Origin: Bacillota bacterium
Lineage (GTDB): Bacteria; Bacillota; Clostridia; Lachnospirales; Bianqueaceae
Assembly (NCBI GenBank): GCA_017620135.1
Contig: JAFZQZ010000054.1
Location: 1-64,000, forward strand
Length of the DNA stretch: 64,000 nucleotides
Direction of reading: 5' to 3'
Position numbers and translations under genes: made by a program. The stretch's first letter is position 1. Every line of letters starts with the position of its first letter. The notes below the pieces were generated by a model, which had not been told where the DNA came from, did no database searches, and saw nothing but the letters and a program-made list of their open reading frames with translations. Of this stretch, positions 37,767 through 46,367 are shown in pieces.

Positions 37767-40700
37767 ATGAAGAAAACGCAGAAGAAAGATGCGATCCGCA
37801 ATATCCACAGACAGCGGGTATCGTTCATATCCATCGTAGTGATCGCCGCGATGGCGGTGACTGCCTATCTTGGCATCAGCTTTTCATCAGCCGCGCTGAA
37901 GGAAAACGGCAACGAATTCTACGCCGAGACTCATTTCCGCGACCTGGAAGTGCTTTCTACCCTGCTGATGAGTGAGGATGATTTCGAAGTACTGAGGAAT
38001 ACCCCGGGCGTAGCCGACGTCGAAGGGGTTTGTCAGACATCCGGGAAAGTTTCTTTCGCGGATCAGACAGACGATGTTTATGTCGTTTCGCTCACCGAAC
38101 GGATCAATACGGTGAAGATCGTTTCCGGCCGCCTGCCGTCGTCAAATGATGAGTGCGTCGTGGAGAAGGCGATCGCCACCGCGATGGGCATCAAAGAAGG
38201 CGATGAGATCACAGTGGACGATGGGGAAGGCAAAGTCCCGCAGTTCCTCGGACGAAACACCTTCCGTGTCGTGGGGATCGTCCTGCACCCGGACCATCTG
38301 GGCAACCCGGCGCAGGTTCCCGGCAACCGGTATGTGATCGTACAGAAGGAAGCGTTCGACTGGGAAACGTATCCGGAATGTTTCCTGAAAGCGGAGATCC
38401 TGATCGAAAAGGATCCTTCGCTGAACCGCTTCTCCAATGCGTATTACCGTGCGATCGGACCGACGGAGGAAACCCTTCGCGGCATGGGAGATGAACGGGC
38501 TGAGATCCGTACCGAAACGGTCATCGATGAGAATCAGCAAAAGATCGATGAGGGACAGTCTGCCCTGAATGAAGCGGCAACGCAGCTGTCGGAAGCCAGA
38601 GCGCAGCTCGATGAAGGAAACGAAAAAGTAAAACAGGGCGAACAGGACCTGGCGGACGCACAGACAGAGATAGAGACGAATGAAACAAAACTGGCGGAAG
38701 CGCTTAATCAGCTCAGAGAGGCAAGCGAGTGGCTTAAAAGCGCCAGGGAACAGCTGGAAGACGCTTTAGCGCAGCTGACCGACGCGCAGACACTGGTTGA
38801 CCAAGGTCAGGAAGAGCTTAGCGCCGCGAAGACAAAGCTGGAAGAAGGTCAGGCGGAGCTGTCGTCCGCGAAGGAACAGCTCATTACCGGATTCGGCCAG
38901 CTGGAAGATGCCAAGCAGGCGATCCGCGACCGTGTGGCGCAGGCGATCGGGCTGGTGCTGGGTGAACAGGCCAAAGGGATCGAATGGGCTTCCAGGATCA
39001 GTGAGATCGATGTGGATGACGCGGATCTGTCCGCGACTTACTTCTGGATCACCAATTCTGTCGGGGTCGATCTGAATAAAACGATCAGCGATCAGATGGA
39101 ACAGATCATCACATCGCTGGGCCTGACAGATGAAAAACTGCTCGAGGCTTATGAAAATACTACCGGGAGCCCGCTCGAGGTGCGGGAAGGGGAAAGCGTT
39201 TCCGCCGCGCTTGCGCGCGAAGCCAACTCCCGTTATGCCGATCTGGATGAAAAGTATGAGGCATTTGCTTCAGCCGCACGCAGCTGGAACGAAGGTCACG
39301 AGGAATACCTGGCCGGCCTCGGTGAATATGTACAGGGCCTCTCCGCGTACGAAGAGAGTCTGGCGATCTGGGAGGAGGGCCGGGACGCACTCAGAGCAAA
39401 GTGGGAAGAATATTATCAGGGCGTCGCGGATTACGAAGCCGGTTTAAATCAGTATGAGGAAGGCCTTGCCGCTTATGAAGAAGGCGTAGCGAAGCTGGAC
39501 GAAGGAAAGGAACAGTATCTGGCGGGCCTGGAGGAACTGCAAAAGAGCAAGGAAAAGCTTAAGGAAGGCGAAGAGCAGTACAAAGAAGGCCTCAGTGAAT
39601 ATGAAGAAGGCAAGGACCGGCTGCAGGAAGCACAGGATAAACTGGACAGTATGGAAGAAGGCCGGTGGGTATTCTTCGGCGTACAGGGAAATACCAGCTA
39701 TATGCATCTGATGTATTCCGCGGAGAGCACCAGCAAACTCAGTCTGACCTTTTCCATGATGTTTATCGTGATCGCCGCGCTGGTCATCTATGCTACGGTC
39801 GGAAGGATCGTCCAGGAGCAGCGCAAACTTATCGGAACGACGAAAGCGCTGGGCTTTTTTAACCGGGAGATCCTGGCTAAATACATGCTTTTCGGACTTG
39901 GCAGTACCTTTATCGGTACGGTACTTGGAATCGCGATCGCCTATTTCGGGATCGAGCCGATCCTTCTCGGGACATATCAGATGGCCTATGTTCTCGATGG
40001 GATCGAACGAAAGATCCAAGTACTGACTACGCTTCTGGTAGCTTTCGGCGCCCTTGGACTTGCGGCCGCAGCGGTTTATCTGGCCTGCCGGTCGCAGCTT
40101 CGCTCTACGGCGATCTCGCTGATGCAGGAACAGATGCCAAAAGGGAAAAAAGCTTCTTCAGGAAAAGGACGGCATTCCGGTGGACAACAGACCGGAAGAT
40201 TGTATAACCGCCTGATCCTTCGCAATATCCGTTCAGATATCCCGAGAGTTGCCGTTACGATCGTTTCCGTAGCGGGCTGCTGTGCGCTGCTGGTGATCGG
40301 CTTTACGCTTCGCGGCGCCGTTTCCGGCGCGATCGACAGACAGTACGGACAGATCATCCGGTTTGACTATCGCCTGGTCTTCAACCCTCAGCAGGCGGAG
40401 AACGCGGAGAGAGAACTTGAAACGATCCTTCGCGAAGAAGGGACGGATTATGTAGCGGTCCAGGATGAGATCCGGCTGTACCGCCCCGCCGAAAAACTGG
40501 ATATGACCGAACTGGTCGTCGGGGATATGGATCAGCTTTCCCGGTTTTATGCGTTCACCGACTGGCAGAGCGGACAACCGCTTAAGATCCCCGCGTCCGG
40601 CGCGATCCTGAAAGGCCGCATCGCGGAAGCGAACGCGGTGGAAACGGGCGAACAGATCACGATCTATAACGATCTTATGAAACCGTTCCCGGTCACGGTC

Positions 40701-41306
40701 GAAGCTATGTACCAGAATTATATCGGCCGCGAACTGTTCATCTCCAATGAGACCTATAAAGAAGTCTTCGGCGAGGAAAGGATCCCGAATACGTTCCTTA
40801 TCCGCCTTCAGGGGGCAGATCCGGACAAGCTGGCCGAACGACTGTCAAAGGTCGAAGGATTTGAATCCTTCGAAACATCCGCTACGGAAAAAGCGAAATT
40901 TGAGGATTATACGAAAGTTCTTACGCTGATCTCGCTTCTTCTGACGCTGGTCGCCGGGCTGATGGCATACTTTATCCTGCTGAATATCTGCAATATGTAT
41001 ATCAGCCAGAAGAAGAGGGAACTTGTCATCATGAGGATCAACGGGTTCACGGTCCGCGAGGTGAAAAACTATGTCGCCCGGGAAACGATCTATACAACAG
41101 CGGCCGGTATCCTTCTGGGTCTGGGATTCGGATCAGCGGTCGGCTACCAGATCATCCGGTTCGTGGAACTTCCATACGTCCAGTTCGTTCGCAGCATCAA
41201 CCTGACGGCCTGGGCTCTGGCGGTCGTGATCACGCTGGCGTTCGTATGGTTTATCAATTATCTGTCGCTAAGACAGGTCAGCCATTTGAAACTGACAGAT
41301 ATGTAA
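37767..41306 (+). CDS. Giant FtsX-type ABC permease with long periplasmic-side coiled coil
   Basis: An 1179-residue membrane protein, partner of the upstream GAF-ABC ATPase. N-terminal membrane helix (about 14-36), MacB-like extracellular domain (about 50-245), a very long Gln/Glu/Leu-rich coiled coil (about 251-631; repeats such as EGLAAYEEG), three membrane helices of the first FtsX domain (about 655-780), a linker, a second helix and extracellular domain (about 830-1050), and a second FtsX domain (about 1060-1179). This plan is known from Bacillota permeases that sense or move amphiphiles or regulate wall enzymes; cargo unknown. Weak ribosome site, probably coupled to the ATPase gene. Confidence 0.88.
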   Translation: MKKTQKKDAIRNIHRQRVSFISIVVIAAMAVTAYLGISFSSAALKENGNEFYAETHFRDLEVLSTLLMSEDDFEVLRNTPGVADVEGVCQTSGKVSFADQTDDVYVVSLTERINTVKIVSGRLPSSNDECVVEKAIATAMGIKEGDEITVDDGEGKVPQFLGRNTFRVVGIVLHPDHLGNPAQVPGNRYVIVQKEAFDWETYPECFLKAEILIEKDPSLNRFSNAYYRAIGPTEETLRGMGDERAEIRTETVIDENQQKIDEGQSALNEAATQLSEARAQLDEGNEKVKQGEQDLADAQTEIETNETKLAEALNQLREASEWLKSAREQLEDALAQLTDAQTLVDQGQEELSAAKTKLEEGQAELSSAKEQLITGFGQLEDAKQAIRDRVAQAIGLVLGEQAKGIEWASRISEIDVDDADLSATYFWITNSVGVDLNKTISDQMEQIITSLGLTDEKLLEAYENTTGSPLEVREGESVSAALAREANSRYADLDEKYEAFASAARSWNEGHEEYLAGLGEYVQGLSAYEESLAIWEEGRDALRAKWEEYYQGVADYEAGLNQYEEGLAAYEEGVAKLDEGKEQYLAGLEELQKSKEKLKEGEEQYKEGLSEYEEGKDRLQEAQDKLDSMEEGRWVFFGVQGNTSYMHLMYSAESTSKLSLTFSMMFIVIAALVIYATVGRIVQEQRKLIGTTKALGFFNREILAKYMLFGLGSTFIGTVLGIAIAYFGIEPILLGTYQMAYVLDGIERKIQVLTTLLVAFGALGLAAAAVYLACRSQLRSTAISLMQEQMPKGKKASSGKGRHSGGQQTGRLYNRLILRNIRSDIPRVAVTIVSVAGCCALLVIGFTLRGAVSGAIDRQYGQIIRFDYRLVFNPQQAENAERELETILREEGTDYVAVQDEIRLYRPAEKLDMTELVVGDMDQLSRFYAFTDWQSGQPLKIPASGAILKGRIAEANAVETGEQITIYNDLMKPFPVTVEAMYQNYIGRELFISNETYKEVFGEERIPNTFLIRLQGADPDKLAERLSKVEGFESFETSATEKAKFEDYTKVLTLISLLLTLVAGLMAYFILLNICNMYISQKKRELVIMRINGFTVREVKNYVARETIYTTAAGILLGLGFGSAVGYQIIRFVELPYVQFVRSINLTAWALAVVITLAFVWFINYLSLRQVSHLKLTDM

Positions 41307-41319
41307 GAAAGGAAAGAAA

Positions 41320-42576
41320 ATGGGAGATTATCAGGTTTCGGAAAAGATCCGGGAAAAGTTTGAACAGCTCATCGCGATGGAAGAAGTACAGAAAGCGCTT
41401 CGGTTCATCGAGGAAGACGTGCCGCGTTCGATCGAAGAGCAGAAGGCCCTCACGCTGATCGAGGCACCGACATTCTATGAAGATGAACGTGCTGCGGCAT
41501 ACTGCGACTATCTGAGAGATCTCGGGCTGGAAGAGGTACATGTCGACGAGTATAAGAACGCGATCGGACTGTGGCGCGGGACCGGAAACGGCCCGAAGGT
41601 CATGATCGAAGCGCATCTGGATACGGTTTTTCCGAAAGGATCCGTGAAAGAGATCCGTGAAGAGAACGGCGTGCTGTACGCCCCGGGCATCGTGGATGAC
41701 ACCCGCGGTCTCGCGATCCTGCTCTCCGCGCTGCGCGGCCTGAAGGAAAGCGGCCTGAAAACGGCCGGCGACATCTATTTCGTCGGAACAGCCAGGGAAG
41801 AAGGCATGGGGTCTCTGGGCGGCATGGAAGATTTCCTGAACGCGCATCCGGAGCTTAATGGAACAGTCAGTGTGGACGGCGCATGGACCGAAGGGATCAC
41901 CTATGAAGCGACCGGGATCCAGACATTTGCGGTCAACTTCTACGGGATCGGCGGACATGCCTATGGCGCCTTCGGCAAAATGGCGAATCCGCTGCACGCG
42001 GCAGCCCGGGCCGTCGCGAAGATCGCGGATTTTCAGGTACCGGATGATCCCCGGACGACGTTCTGCGTTTCGAACTTCCACGCGGGCAATGACGCGGGCA
42101 TTCACGCGATCGTACCGAAGGCGACCATCAAGTTCAACTTCCGTTCCAACTCGGAAGAGGAACTGATGAAGCTGAAAGACCGGATCTTCACGGCGATCCA
42201 GGAAGCCTGCGACGAGGAGACAGCCCGCTGGGGCAAGGATACGGTCACCTGGGACATGGAACAGTTCTGCGACATTCATGCCGGTAACCAGGATATTCAC
42301 GCGCCGATCGTCGAGGCGACTTATCTGGCGGCGTGCTATACCAGCCCGGATCCGGGAAAAGTCTACTTCGCGCAGGGAGGTTCCGTGAACGGAAACCGCT
42401 CTGTCGCCAAGGGGATCCCGGCGGTGACGCTGGGCGGCGGACATGTAGATACCAAATGTCATACACTGGAGGAACTGTATCCCATGGAAGGTTCTTTCCG
42501 CTGTCCGCAGGAAGTTCTGCTGATGGCGCTGCTGACGGCCGGCGTGGACGGAAAGATCGAGTCAGTGCTTCGATGA
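41320..42576 (+). CDS. M20-family metallopeptidase/deacylase
   Basis: A 418-residue cytoplasmic zinc hydrolase. Metal-site motifs are MIEAHLDTVFP (His, Asp), GIVDDTRGL, and TAREEGMGS with the catalytic Glu pair, plus a late His in LGGGHVDTKCHT. The dimerisation domain lies between about 190 and 300. M20 enzymes remove amino acids or acyl groups from small peptides or conjugates; the exact substrate is not deducible. Start follows AAAGGAAA; its stop overlaps the next start (ATGA). Confidence 0.9.
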   Translation: MGDYQVSEKIREKFEQLIAMEEVQKALRFIEEDVPRSIEEQKALTLIEAPTFYEDERAAAYCDYLRDLGLEEVHVDEYKNAIGLWRGTGNGPKVMIEAHLDTVFPKGSVKEIREENGVLYAPGIVDDTRGLAILLSALRGLKESGLKTAGDIYFVGTAREEGMGSLGGMEDFLNAHPELNGTVSVDGAWTEGITYEATGIQTFAVNFYGIGGHAYGAFGKMANPLHAAARAVAKIADFQVPDDPRTTFCVSNFHAGNDAGIHAIVPKATIKFNFRSNSEEELMKLKDRIFTAIQEACDEETARWGKDTVTWDMEQFCDIHAGNQDIHAPIVEATYLAACYTSPDPGKVYFAQGGSVNGNRSVAKGIPAVTLGGGHVDTKCHTLEELYPMEGSFRCPQEVLLMALLTAGVDGKIESVLR

Positions 42577-42902
42577 GTGAAGAGGAAAGAAGGAGCCGGA
42601 CGGCCAGCCAGCGCATGTGGTCGTTTTCACGCGACCGGCTCGGCGACGCGCTGGAGAGTCTGAGATTTTCCAGGGAGATCGCCACGATGATGGCGTCTCA
42701 GCTGGGAAGCCCGAAGGCGATCGACCGGATGACTTCCTATCTGCGCCAGGCCAAACCGCGGGATTTCGAGACAGTCGTAGATGAGATGCTGTCCATCTGT
42801 GAAGAGATCGCGGCATGGAAGCGCAAAAAGGAAAGCGAATACGCGAACGAACATTTCAATGAACTGAGATATGATGTATTTTCAGACTGGGACGAGGAAT
42901 AA
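42573..42902 (+). CDS. Small helical protein of unknown function
   Basis: A 109-residue charged, mostly helical, soluble protein (MSEEERRSRTASQRMWSF to a very acidic end, DWDEE). Its start at 42573 overlaps the M20 stop by four bases, supporting translational coupling. No family recognised. The next gene (ROK kinase) begins 22 bp later, so the three genes are likely one operon. Confidence 0.75.
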   Translation: MSEEERRSRTASQRMWSFSRDRLGDALESLRFSREIATMMASQLGSPKAIDRMTSYLRQAKPRDFETVVDEMLSICEEIAAWKRKKESEYANEHFNELRYDVFSDWDEE

Positions 42903-42924
42903 CAGGATCCGGGAGGCAGAAAGA

Positions 42925-43785
42925 ATGAAACAGTTTGTTGCCATTGATATCGGCGGAACTGCCATCAAATACGGGATCGTATCGGAAGAGGGAAAGATCC
43001 TTCAGAGTCTCGAATGCCCGACGCCGTCTACGGCTTCGGGAGAGGAACTGCTGGAGCTGCTTTGCAGGATCATCGTCCCGCTGATCGGGGAAGAAACAGC
43101 CGGTATCGGGATCGCTACCCTTGGCGCGGTCGAAGTGAAGAAAGGCTGCGTGATCGGGATGTGCGAGAATCTTCTGGGCCTGAAAGGGCTGCCGCTCAAA
43201 GAGGCGCTGGGTGAAAAGTTCGGTTTGCCGGTCAGCGTCATGAATGACGTCAACGCCGCGGCGCTGGGCGAAGCCGCGTTCGGCGCGGGTAAAGGTACTG
43301 CGACCTTCTTCTGCATGGCGCTTGGGACCGGGATCGGCGGCGCGTTCGTCTACGAGGGAAAGATCGTGAACGGCGTGCACGGAACGACCGGCGAGATCGG
43401 CTATCTCTGGAGCGGCCAGAGCGAGATGTATGAGTCGAGAGCCAGCGCGAAGACCTTTTCCGACGGATGCCGGAAGCTCGGAAACGGAGATCCGAAGATG
43501 CTGGTCCCGGCGCTTCAGGGGGATCCGGTCTATCAGGAACTGCTGGAGGATTGGTTGAAACAGGTCGCGCTCGGGATCGCGGACGTGGTGTACGTGCTCG
43601 ATCCGGGAACGATCATCTTAGGCGGCGCGATGTCATCAGTCGGGACACTCCTGACAGAGCGGCTCGAGCAGGAAGTCGACAAAGTGATCTGGCCGGATTT
43701 CCGCGGGGCCGTCCGGATTATTCCGGCAAAGAACGGTAACGCGAGCAACATGCTCGGCGCGGTATCACCGCTGCTGGAGATGTAA
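42925..43785 (+). CDS. ROK-family sugar kinase
   Basis: A 286-residue cytoplasmic kinase. ATP-binding DIGGTAIKYGIV lies at residues 6-17; the sugar-binding and catalytic segment VSVMNDVNAAALGEA holds the catalytic Asp; ALGTGIGGAFV is the second phosphate motif. The Zn-binding CxCGxxGCxE motif of classical ROK glucokinases is absent (the segment reads GTTGEIGYLWSGQ), as in some beta-glucoside or amino-sugar kinases. Start follows GGGAGG. Confidence 0.9.
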   Translation: MKQFVAIDIGGTAIKYGIVSEEGKILQSLECPTPSTASGEELLELLCRIIVPLIGEETAGIGIATLGAVEVKKGCVIGMCENLLGLKGLPLKEALGEKFGLPVSVMNDVNAAALGEAAFGAGKGTATFFCMALGTGIGGAFVYEGKIVNGVHGTTGEIGYLWSGQSEMYESRASAKTFSDGCRKLGNGDPKMLVPALQGDPVYQELLEDWLKQVALGIADVVYVLDPGTIILGGAMSSVGTLLTERLEQEVDKVIWPDFRGAVRIIPAKNGNASNMLGAVSPLLEM

Positions 43786-43789
43786 GATC

Positions 43790-44542
43790 ATGGGAGTATT
43801 GTTTCAAAACACACCGGAAGTTTTCGGGACGGTCCATCTGCTGATCCTGGCCGGGATCCTGCTGGCTGTTTTCGGACTTTTCTTTGTCCTTCGGCGCCGC
43901 TCCGAGCGGCAGCTGAAGGCCCTGATCGGTGTTCTGGGTATTCTGATGATCCTCGCGGAAATCTGGAAGCAATGGTTCGTCCGGGTATATGTGTATCCGG
44001 GGATCGTATCCTTCTGGTTTTTCCCCTGGCAGCTCTGTTCCATGGCGATGTATGTTTCCGCCGCGCTCCTGTTTGTGAAAGGAAAGGCGGAAGAGGCGAT
44101 CCTTGTCTATCTGGCTTCCTTCAATATCGTCGCCGCTTTCGGCGCGCTGATTTTTCCCTACGACATGATGCGGCCGCAGATCTGGCTGTTCTGCCACAGT
44201 TTTCTCTATCACGGCGTCATGCTGATCGAAAGCATGGCCGCGATCCTGATCCTGGCAAAAAGAAAACGACCCTCGTTCATTCCTGCGCTTTGTATGTATG
44301 CCGGAATGGCTGTGGTCGCGGAGATCGTGAATGTGGTCAGTCACCAGTTCGCCGCGAAGATCCAGGACGAGGCGAACATGTTCAATATCACTCTGTCATA
44401 CCCTTCGACCCAGCCGGTCTTTCACCAGATCGCGGTATCGATCGGTATCGTGCCGGAGATCTTCATCTATCTGGGTTTCGTCGCTCTTTTGAGTTACGGG
44501 ATCTACCGGCTGGTATATCTTGTGATCGAAAAGAAGAGATGA
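43790..44542 (+). CDS. YwaF/TIGR02206-like integral membrane protein
   Basis: A 250-residue protein with six to seven membrane segments. The conserved-looking parts are FWFFPWQLCSMAMYV and the His-rich LFCHSFLYHGVM, as in the YwaF group, whose function is unknown. It begins 4 bp after the ROK kinase stop, with the start codon in TAAGATCATGGG and no strong ribosome site, suggesting coupling. Confidence 0.75.
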   Translation: MGVLFQNTPEVFGTVHLLILAGILLAVFGLFFVLRRRSERQLKALIGVLGILMILAEIWKQWFVRVYVYPGIVSFWFFPWQLCSMAMYVSAALLFVKGKAEEAILVYLASFNIVAAFGALIFPYDMMRPQIWLFCHSFLYHGVMLIESMAAILILAKRKRPSFIPALCMYAGMAVVAEIVNVVSHQFAAKIQDEANMFNITLSYPSTQPVFHQIAVSIGIVPEIFIYLGFVALLSYGIYRLVYLVIEKKR

Positions 44543-44576
44543 ACGGCCCTCTGAGACGTCGGAAGGAGAGAAAAAG

Positions 44577-45596
44577 ATGAAAGAAATCGTGCCCCCGCTG
44601 AAAAGCAGGGAAGAGATGCTGCGGATCCTGCAGGAAGAGGAATACGGATTCCTGCCGCCTCCGCCGGTCGAGCTGTATTTTACCAAAGAGGAAAACGTCA
44701 TCCCTAATTTCTGTGCCGGTAAAGCGCCGTGTGACAGAATCACCGCGCACTGCCGGATCCGGACCAAGAATGGTCCGACCCGGACCGCGGACGGTCCGGG
44801 GGAGGGAAAGGCATTCGAGTTCCCGTTCTACAGCGTGATCCCCGTGAAGGGAGAAAAGCTGCCGTTCTTCATCCATATCAACTTCCGCCCGAATATTCCG
44901 GACCGCTATATGCCTACCGAAGAGCTGATCGACAACGGCTTCGCCGTTTTCTCCTTCTGCTACAACGATGTCACCCAGGATGACGGCGATTTCACCGACA
45001 AGCTGGCCGGCGTCCTTTATCCGGACGGAAAACGCGGTCCGGCAGATCCCGGCAAGATCGCCCTATGGGCCTGGGCAGCGCAGCGCGTGATGGACTACGT
45101 CTGCGGGTCAGGGATTCCGGAAGGCAAACTGGATCTTTCCCGATCGGTCGTCTGTGGACACTCACGGCTCGGCAAGACCGCGCTTTTCTGCGCGGCAACG
45201 GACGAACGCTTTGCCTACGCCTACTCGAATGAGTCGGGCTGCTCCGGCGCGTCCTATACCCGCGGCAAGCGCGGCGAACACGTGAAGGATATCTGCGACC
45301 GGTTCCCGTTCTGGTTCTGTGAGAACTATCAGCGGTACGCGGATCACGAAGACGAAATGCCCTTTGATCAGCACTTCCTGCTTGCTTCGATCGCGCCGCG
45401 GCATGTATTCATCGGCAGCGCGGAGCAGGACATCTGGGCTGATCCGCAGGCCGAAAAGAAGAGCGTGGACCTGGTCCGTCATCTCTTCCCTGAGGGCTAT
45501 ATCGACTGGCATGTGCGCGAAGGCATCCACTATTTCAGCCGGACCGACTGGCTGCGGCTGATGGCATTCGTGAAGAAGCAATATATCATGGAATAG
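44577..45596 (+). CDS. CE15-like (glucuronoyl-esterase-type) alpha/beta hydrolase
   Basis: A 339-residue esterase-like protein. The GHSRLGK nucleophile elbow (Ser196), Glu219 in NESGCSGAS and His318 in GIHYFS match the CE15 triad layout. Known CE15 enzymes cut ester bonds between glucuronoxylan and lignin, but they are usually secreted; this one lacks a signal peptide, so a cytoplasmic role on imported esters is likely (inference). Start follows AAGGAGAG. No terminator is evident; the downstream gap contains the 62 bp repeat array. Confidence 0.85.
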   Translation: MKEIVPPLKSREEMLRILQEEEYGFLPPPPVELYFTKEENVIPNFCAGKAPCDRITAHCRIRTKNGPTRTADGPGEGKAFEFPFYSVIPVKGEKLPFFIHINFRPNIPDRYMPTEELIDNGFAVFSFCYNDVTQDDGDFTDKLAGVLYPDGKRGPADPGKIALWAWAAQRVMDYVCGSGIPEGKLDLSRSVVCGHSRLGKTALFCAATDERFAYAYSNESGCSGASYTRGKRGEHVKDICDRFPFWFCENYQRYADHEDEMPFDQHFLLASIAPRHVFIGSAEQDIWADPQAEKKSVDLVRHLFPEGYIDWHVREGIHYFSRTDWLRLMAFVKKQYIME

Positions 45597-45633
45597 AAGT
45601 TCCGGCAATTCATGCCAAGGCTCCCTTTCAAGA

Positions 45634-45858
45634 TGGACTACTTTTTTCCATATCTGCAATTTTAGTCCCTTTTCATCTGTATCAACAGGACGCGAAGGAT
45701 TACGAATTTTCATATTTGCATTTTTAATCCCACTTTTTTTGAATTTTACGAGAAAAATGGGATAAAAAGATGAACTTTTTGCAATTCTTAGTCCATTCTG
45801 ATGCGGGAAAACCGCTGAAATGGGATAAAAAACCTTGATTTCTGCAATTCTTAGTCCA
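45634..45858. repeat. Array of four 36-38 bp units with inverted ends, 62-63 bp period
   Basis: Units at 45634-45669, 45696-45732, 45758-45795 and 45821-45858 start 62, 62 and 63 bp apart. Each begins with TGGRMTA-like sequence (TGGACTA, AGGATTA, TGGGATA, TGGGATA) and ends with its inverse (TTAGTCC, TTAATCC, TTAGTCCA, TTAGTCCA). The right half is conserved as TGCAATTCTTAGTCC; the middle varies. Linkers are 26, 25 and 25 bp. The gap (45597-46003) lies between two convergent 3' ends and holds no gene. Confidence 0.85.
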
Positions 45859-45884
45859 TCTCTAAAAACCTAGGAAAAGAACAG

Positions 45885-45919
45885 GAAAAAGGCATGACCC
45901 AAAGTGATCAGGTCATACC
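45885..45919 (-). terminator. Intrinsic terminator of the cupin/alcohol dehydrogenase operon
   Basis: On the minus strand GGTATGACC (45919-45911) pairs with GGTCATGCC (45899-45891) with one wobble pair, followed by TTTTTC. Confidence 0.8.
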
Positions 45920-46003
45920 ACAGATTGTCGACAAAGTCCAGGACAAAAGCCCTGGCCTTTTCAGTCTTATTATACTTTCTTATGAATGAAAGGCGTATCT
46001 TTC

Positions 46004-46354
46004 TCAGGCGTTGATGATCAGCGCGACGAATTCCAGGACATCATCGGTCTCGTTCGCCATGCTATGGCCGGTGCCGGTCGGGCAGATCGCGACATCGCCG
46101 GGATAGAGCTTTACGATCGTTCCGTTATCGGAATAGGTGCCGGTACCGGATAGGATATAAAACAGTTCGGCATCCTTTTCGTGAACATGAAAACCGATGC
46201 TGTTGCCGGGCTGCAGCGTCAGACGGGCGAACAGGCGGCCTTTTCCGTTTAGCTCTTCAGGGCTGCTGATGAAATTCGTGATGATGTTGGTCCCGTTGCC
46301 GCCGCGCATTTTTTCGCGGTATTCGATCGTGCATTCTTCTTTTCTTCTGATCAT
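46004..46354 (-). CDS. Single-domain cupin protein
   Basis: A 116-residue cytoplasmic beta-barrel protein. The cupin motif 1 metal ligands are in GFHVHEKDAELFYILSG and motif 2 in YPGDVAICPTGTGHSM. Cupins of this size act as isomerases, dioxygenases or simple binding proteins; substrate unknown. Start follows AGGAGGA at ideal spacing. It lies 13 bp after the alcohol dehydrogenase gene in the same operon, with the terminator at 45885-45919. Confidence 0.9.
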   Translation of the reverse strand: MIRRKEECTIEYREKMRGGNGTNIITNFISSPEELNGKGRLFARLTLQPGNSIGFHVHEKDAELFYILSGTGTYSDNGTIVKLYPGDVAICPTGTGHSMANETDDVLEFVALIINA

Positions 46355-46367
46355 GGTTTAAGTCCTC

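Noticed and set aside
45634-45858. CRISPR array
   Set aside because: Unit length and period would fit, but units differ at many positions, only four exist, and no cas gene is in the window. Called a repeat array instead.
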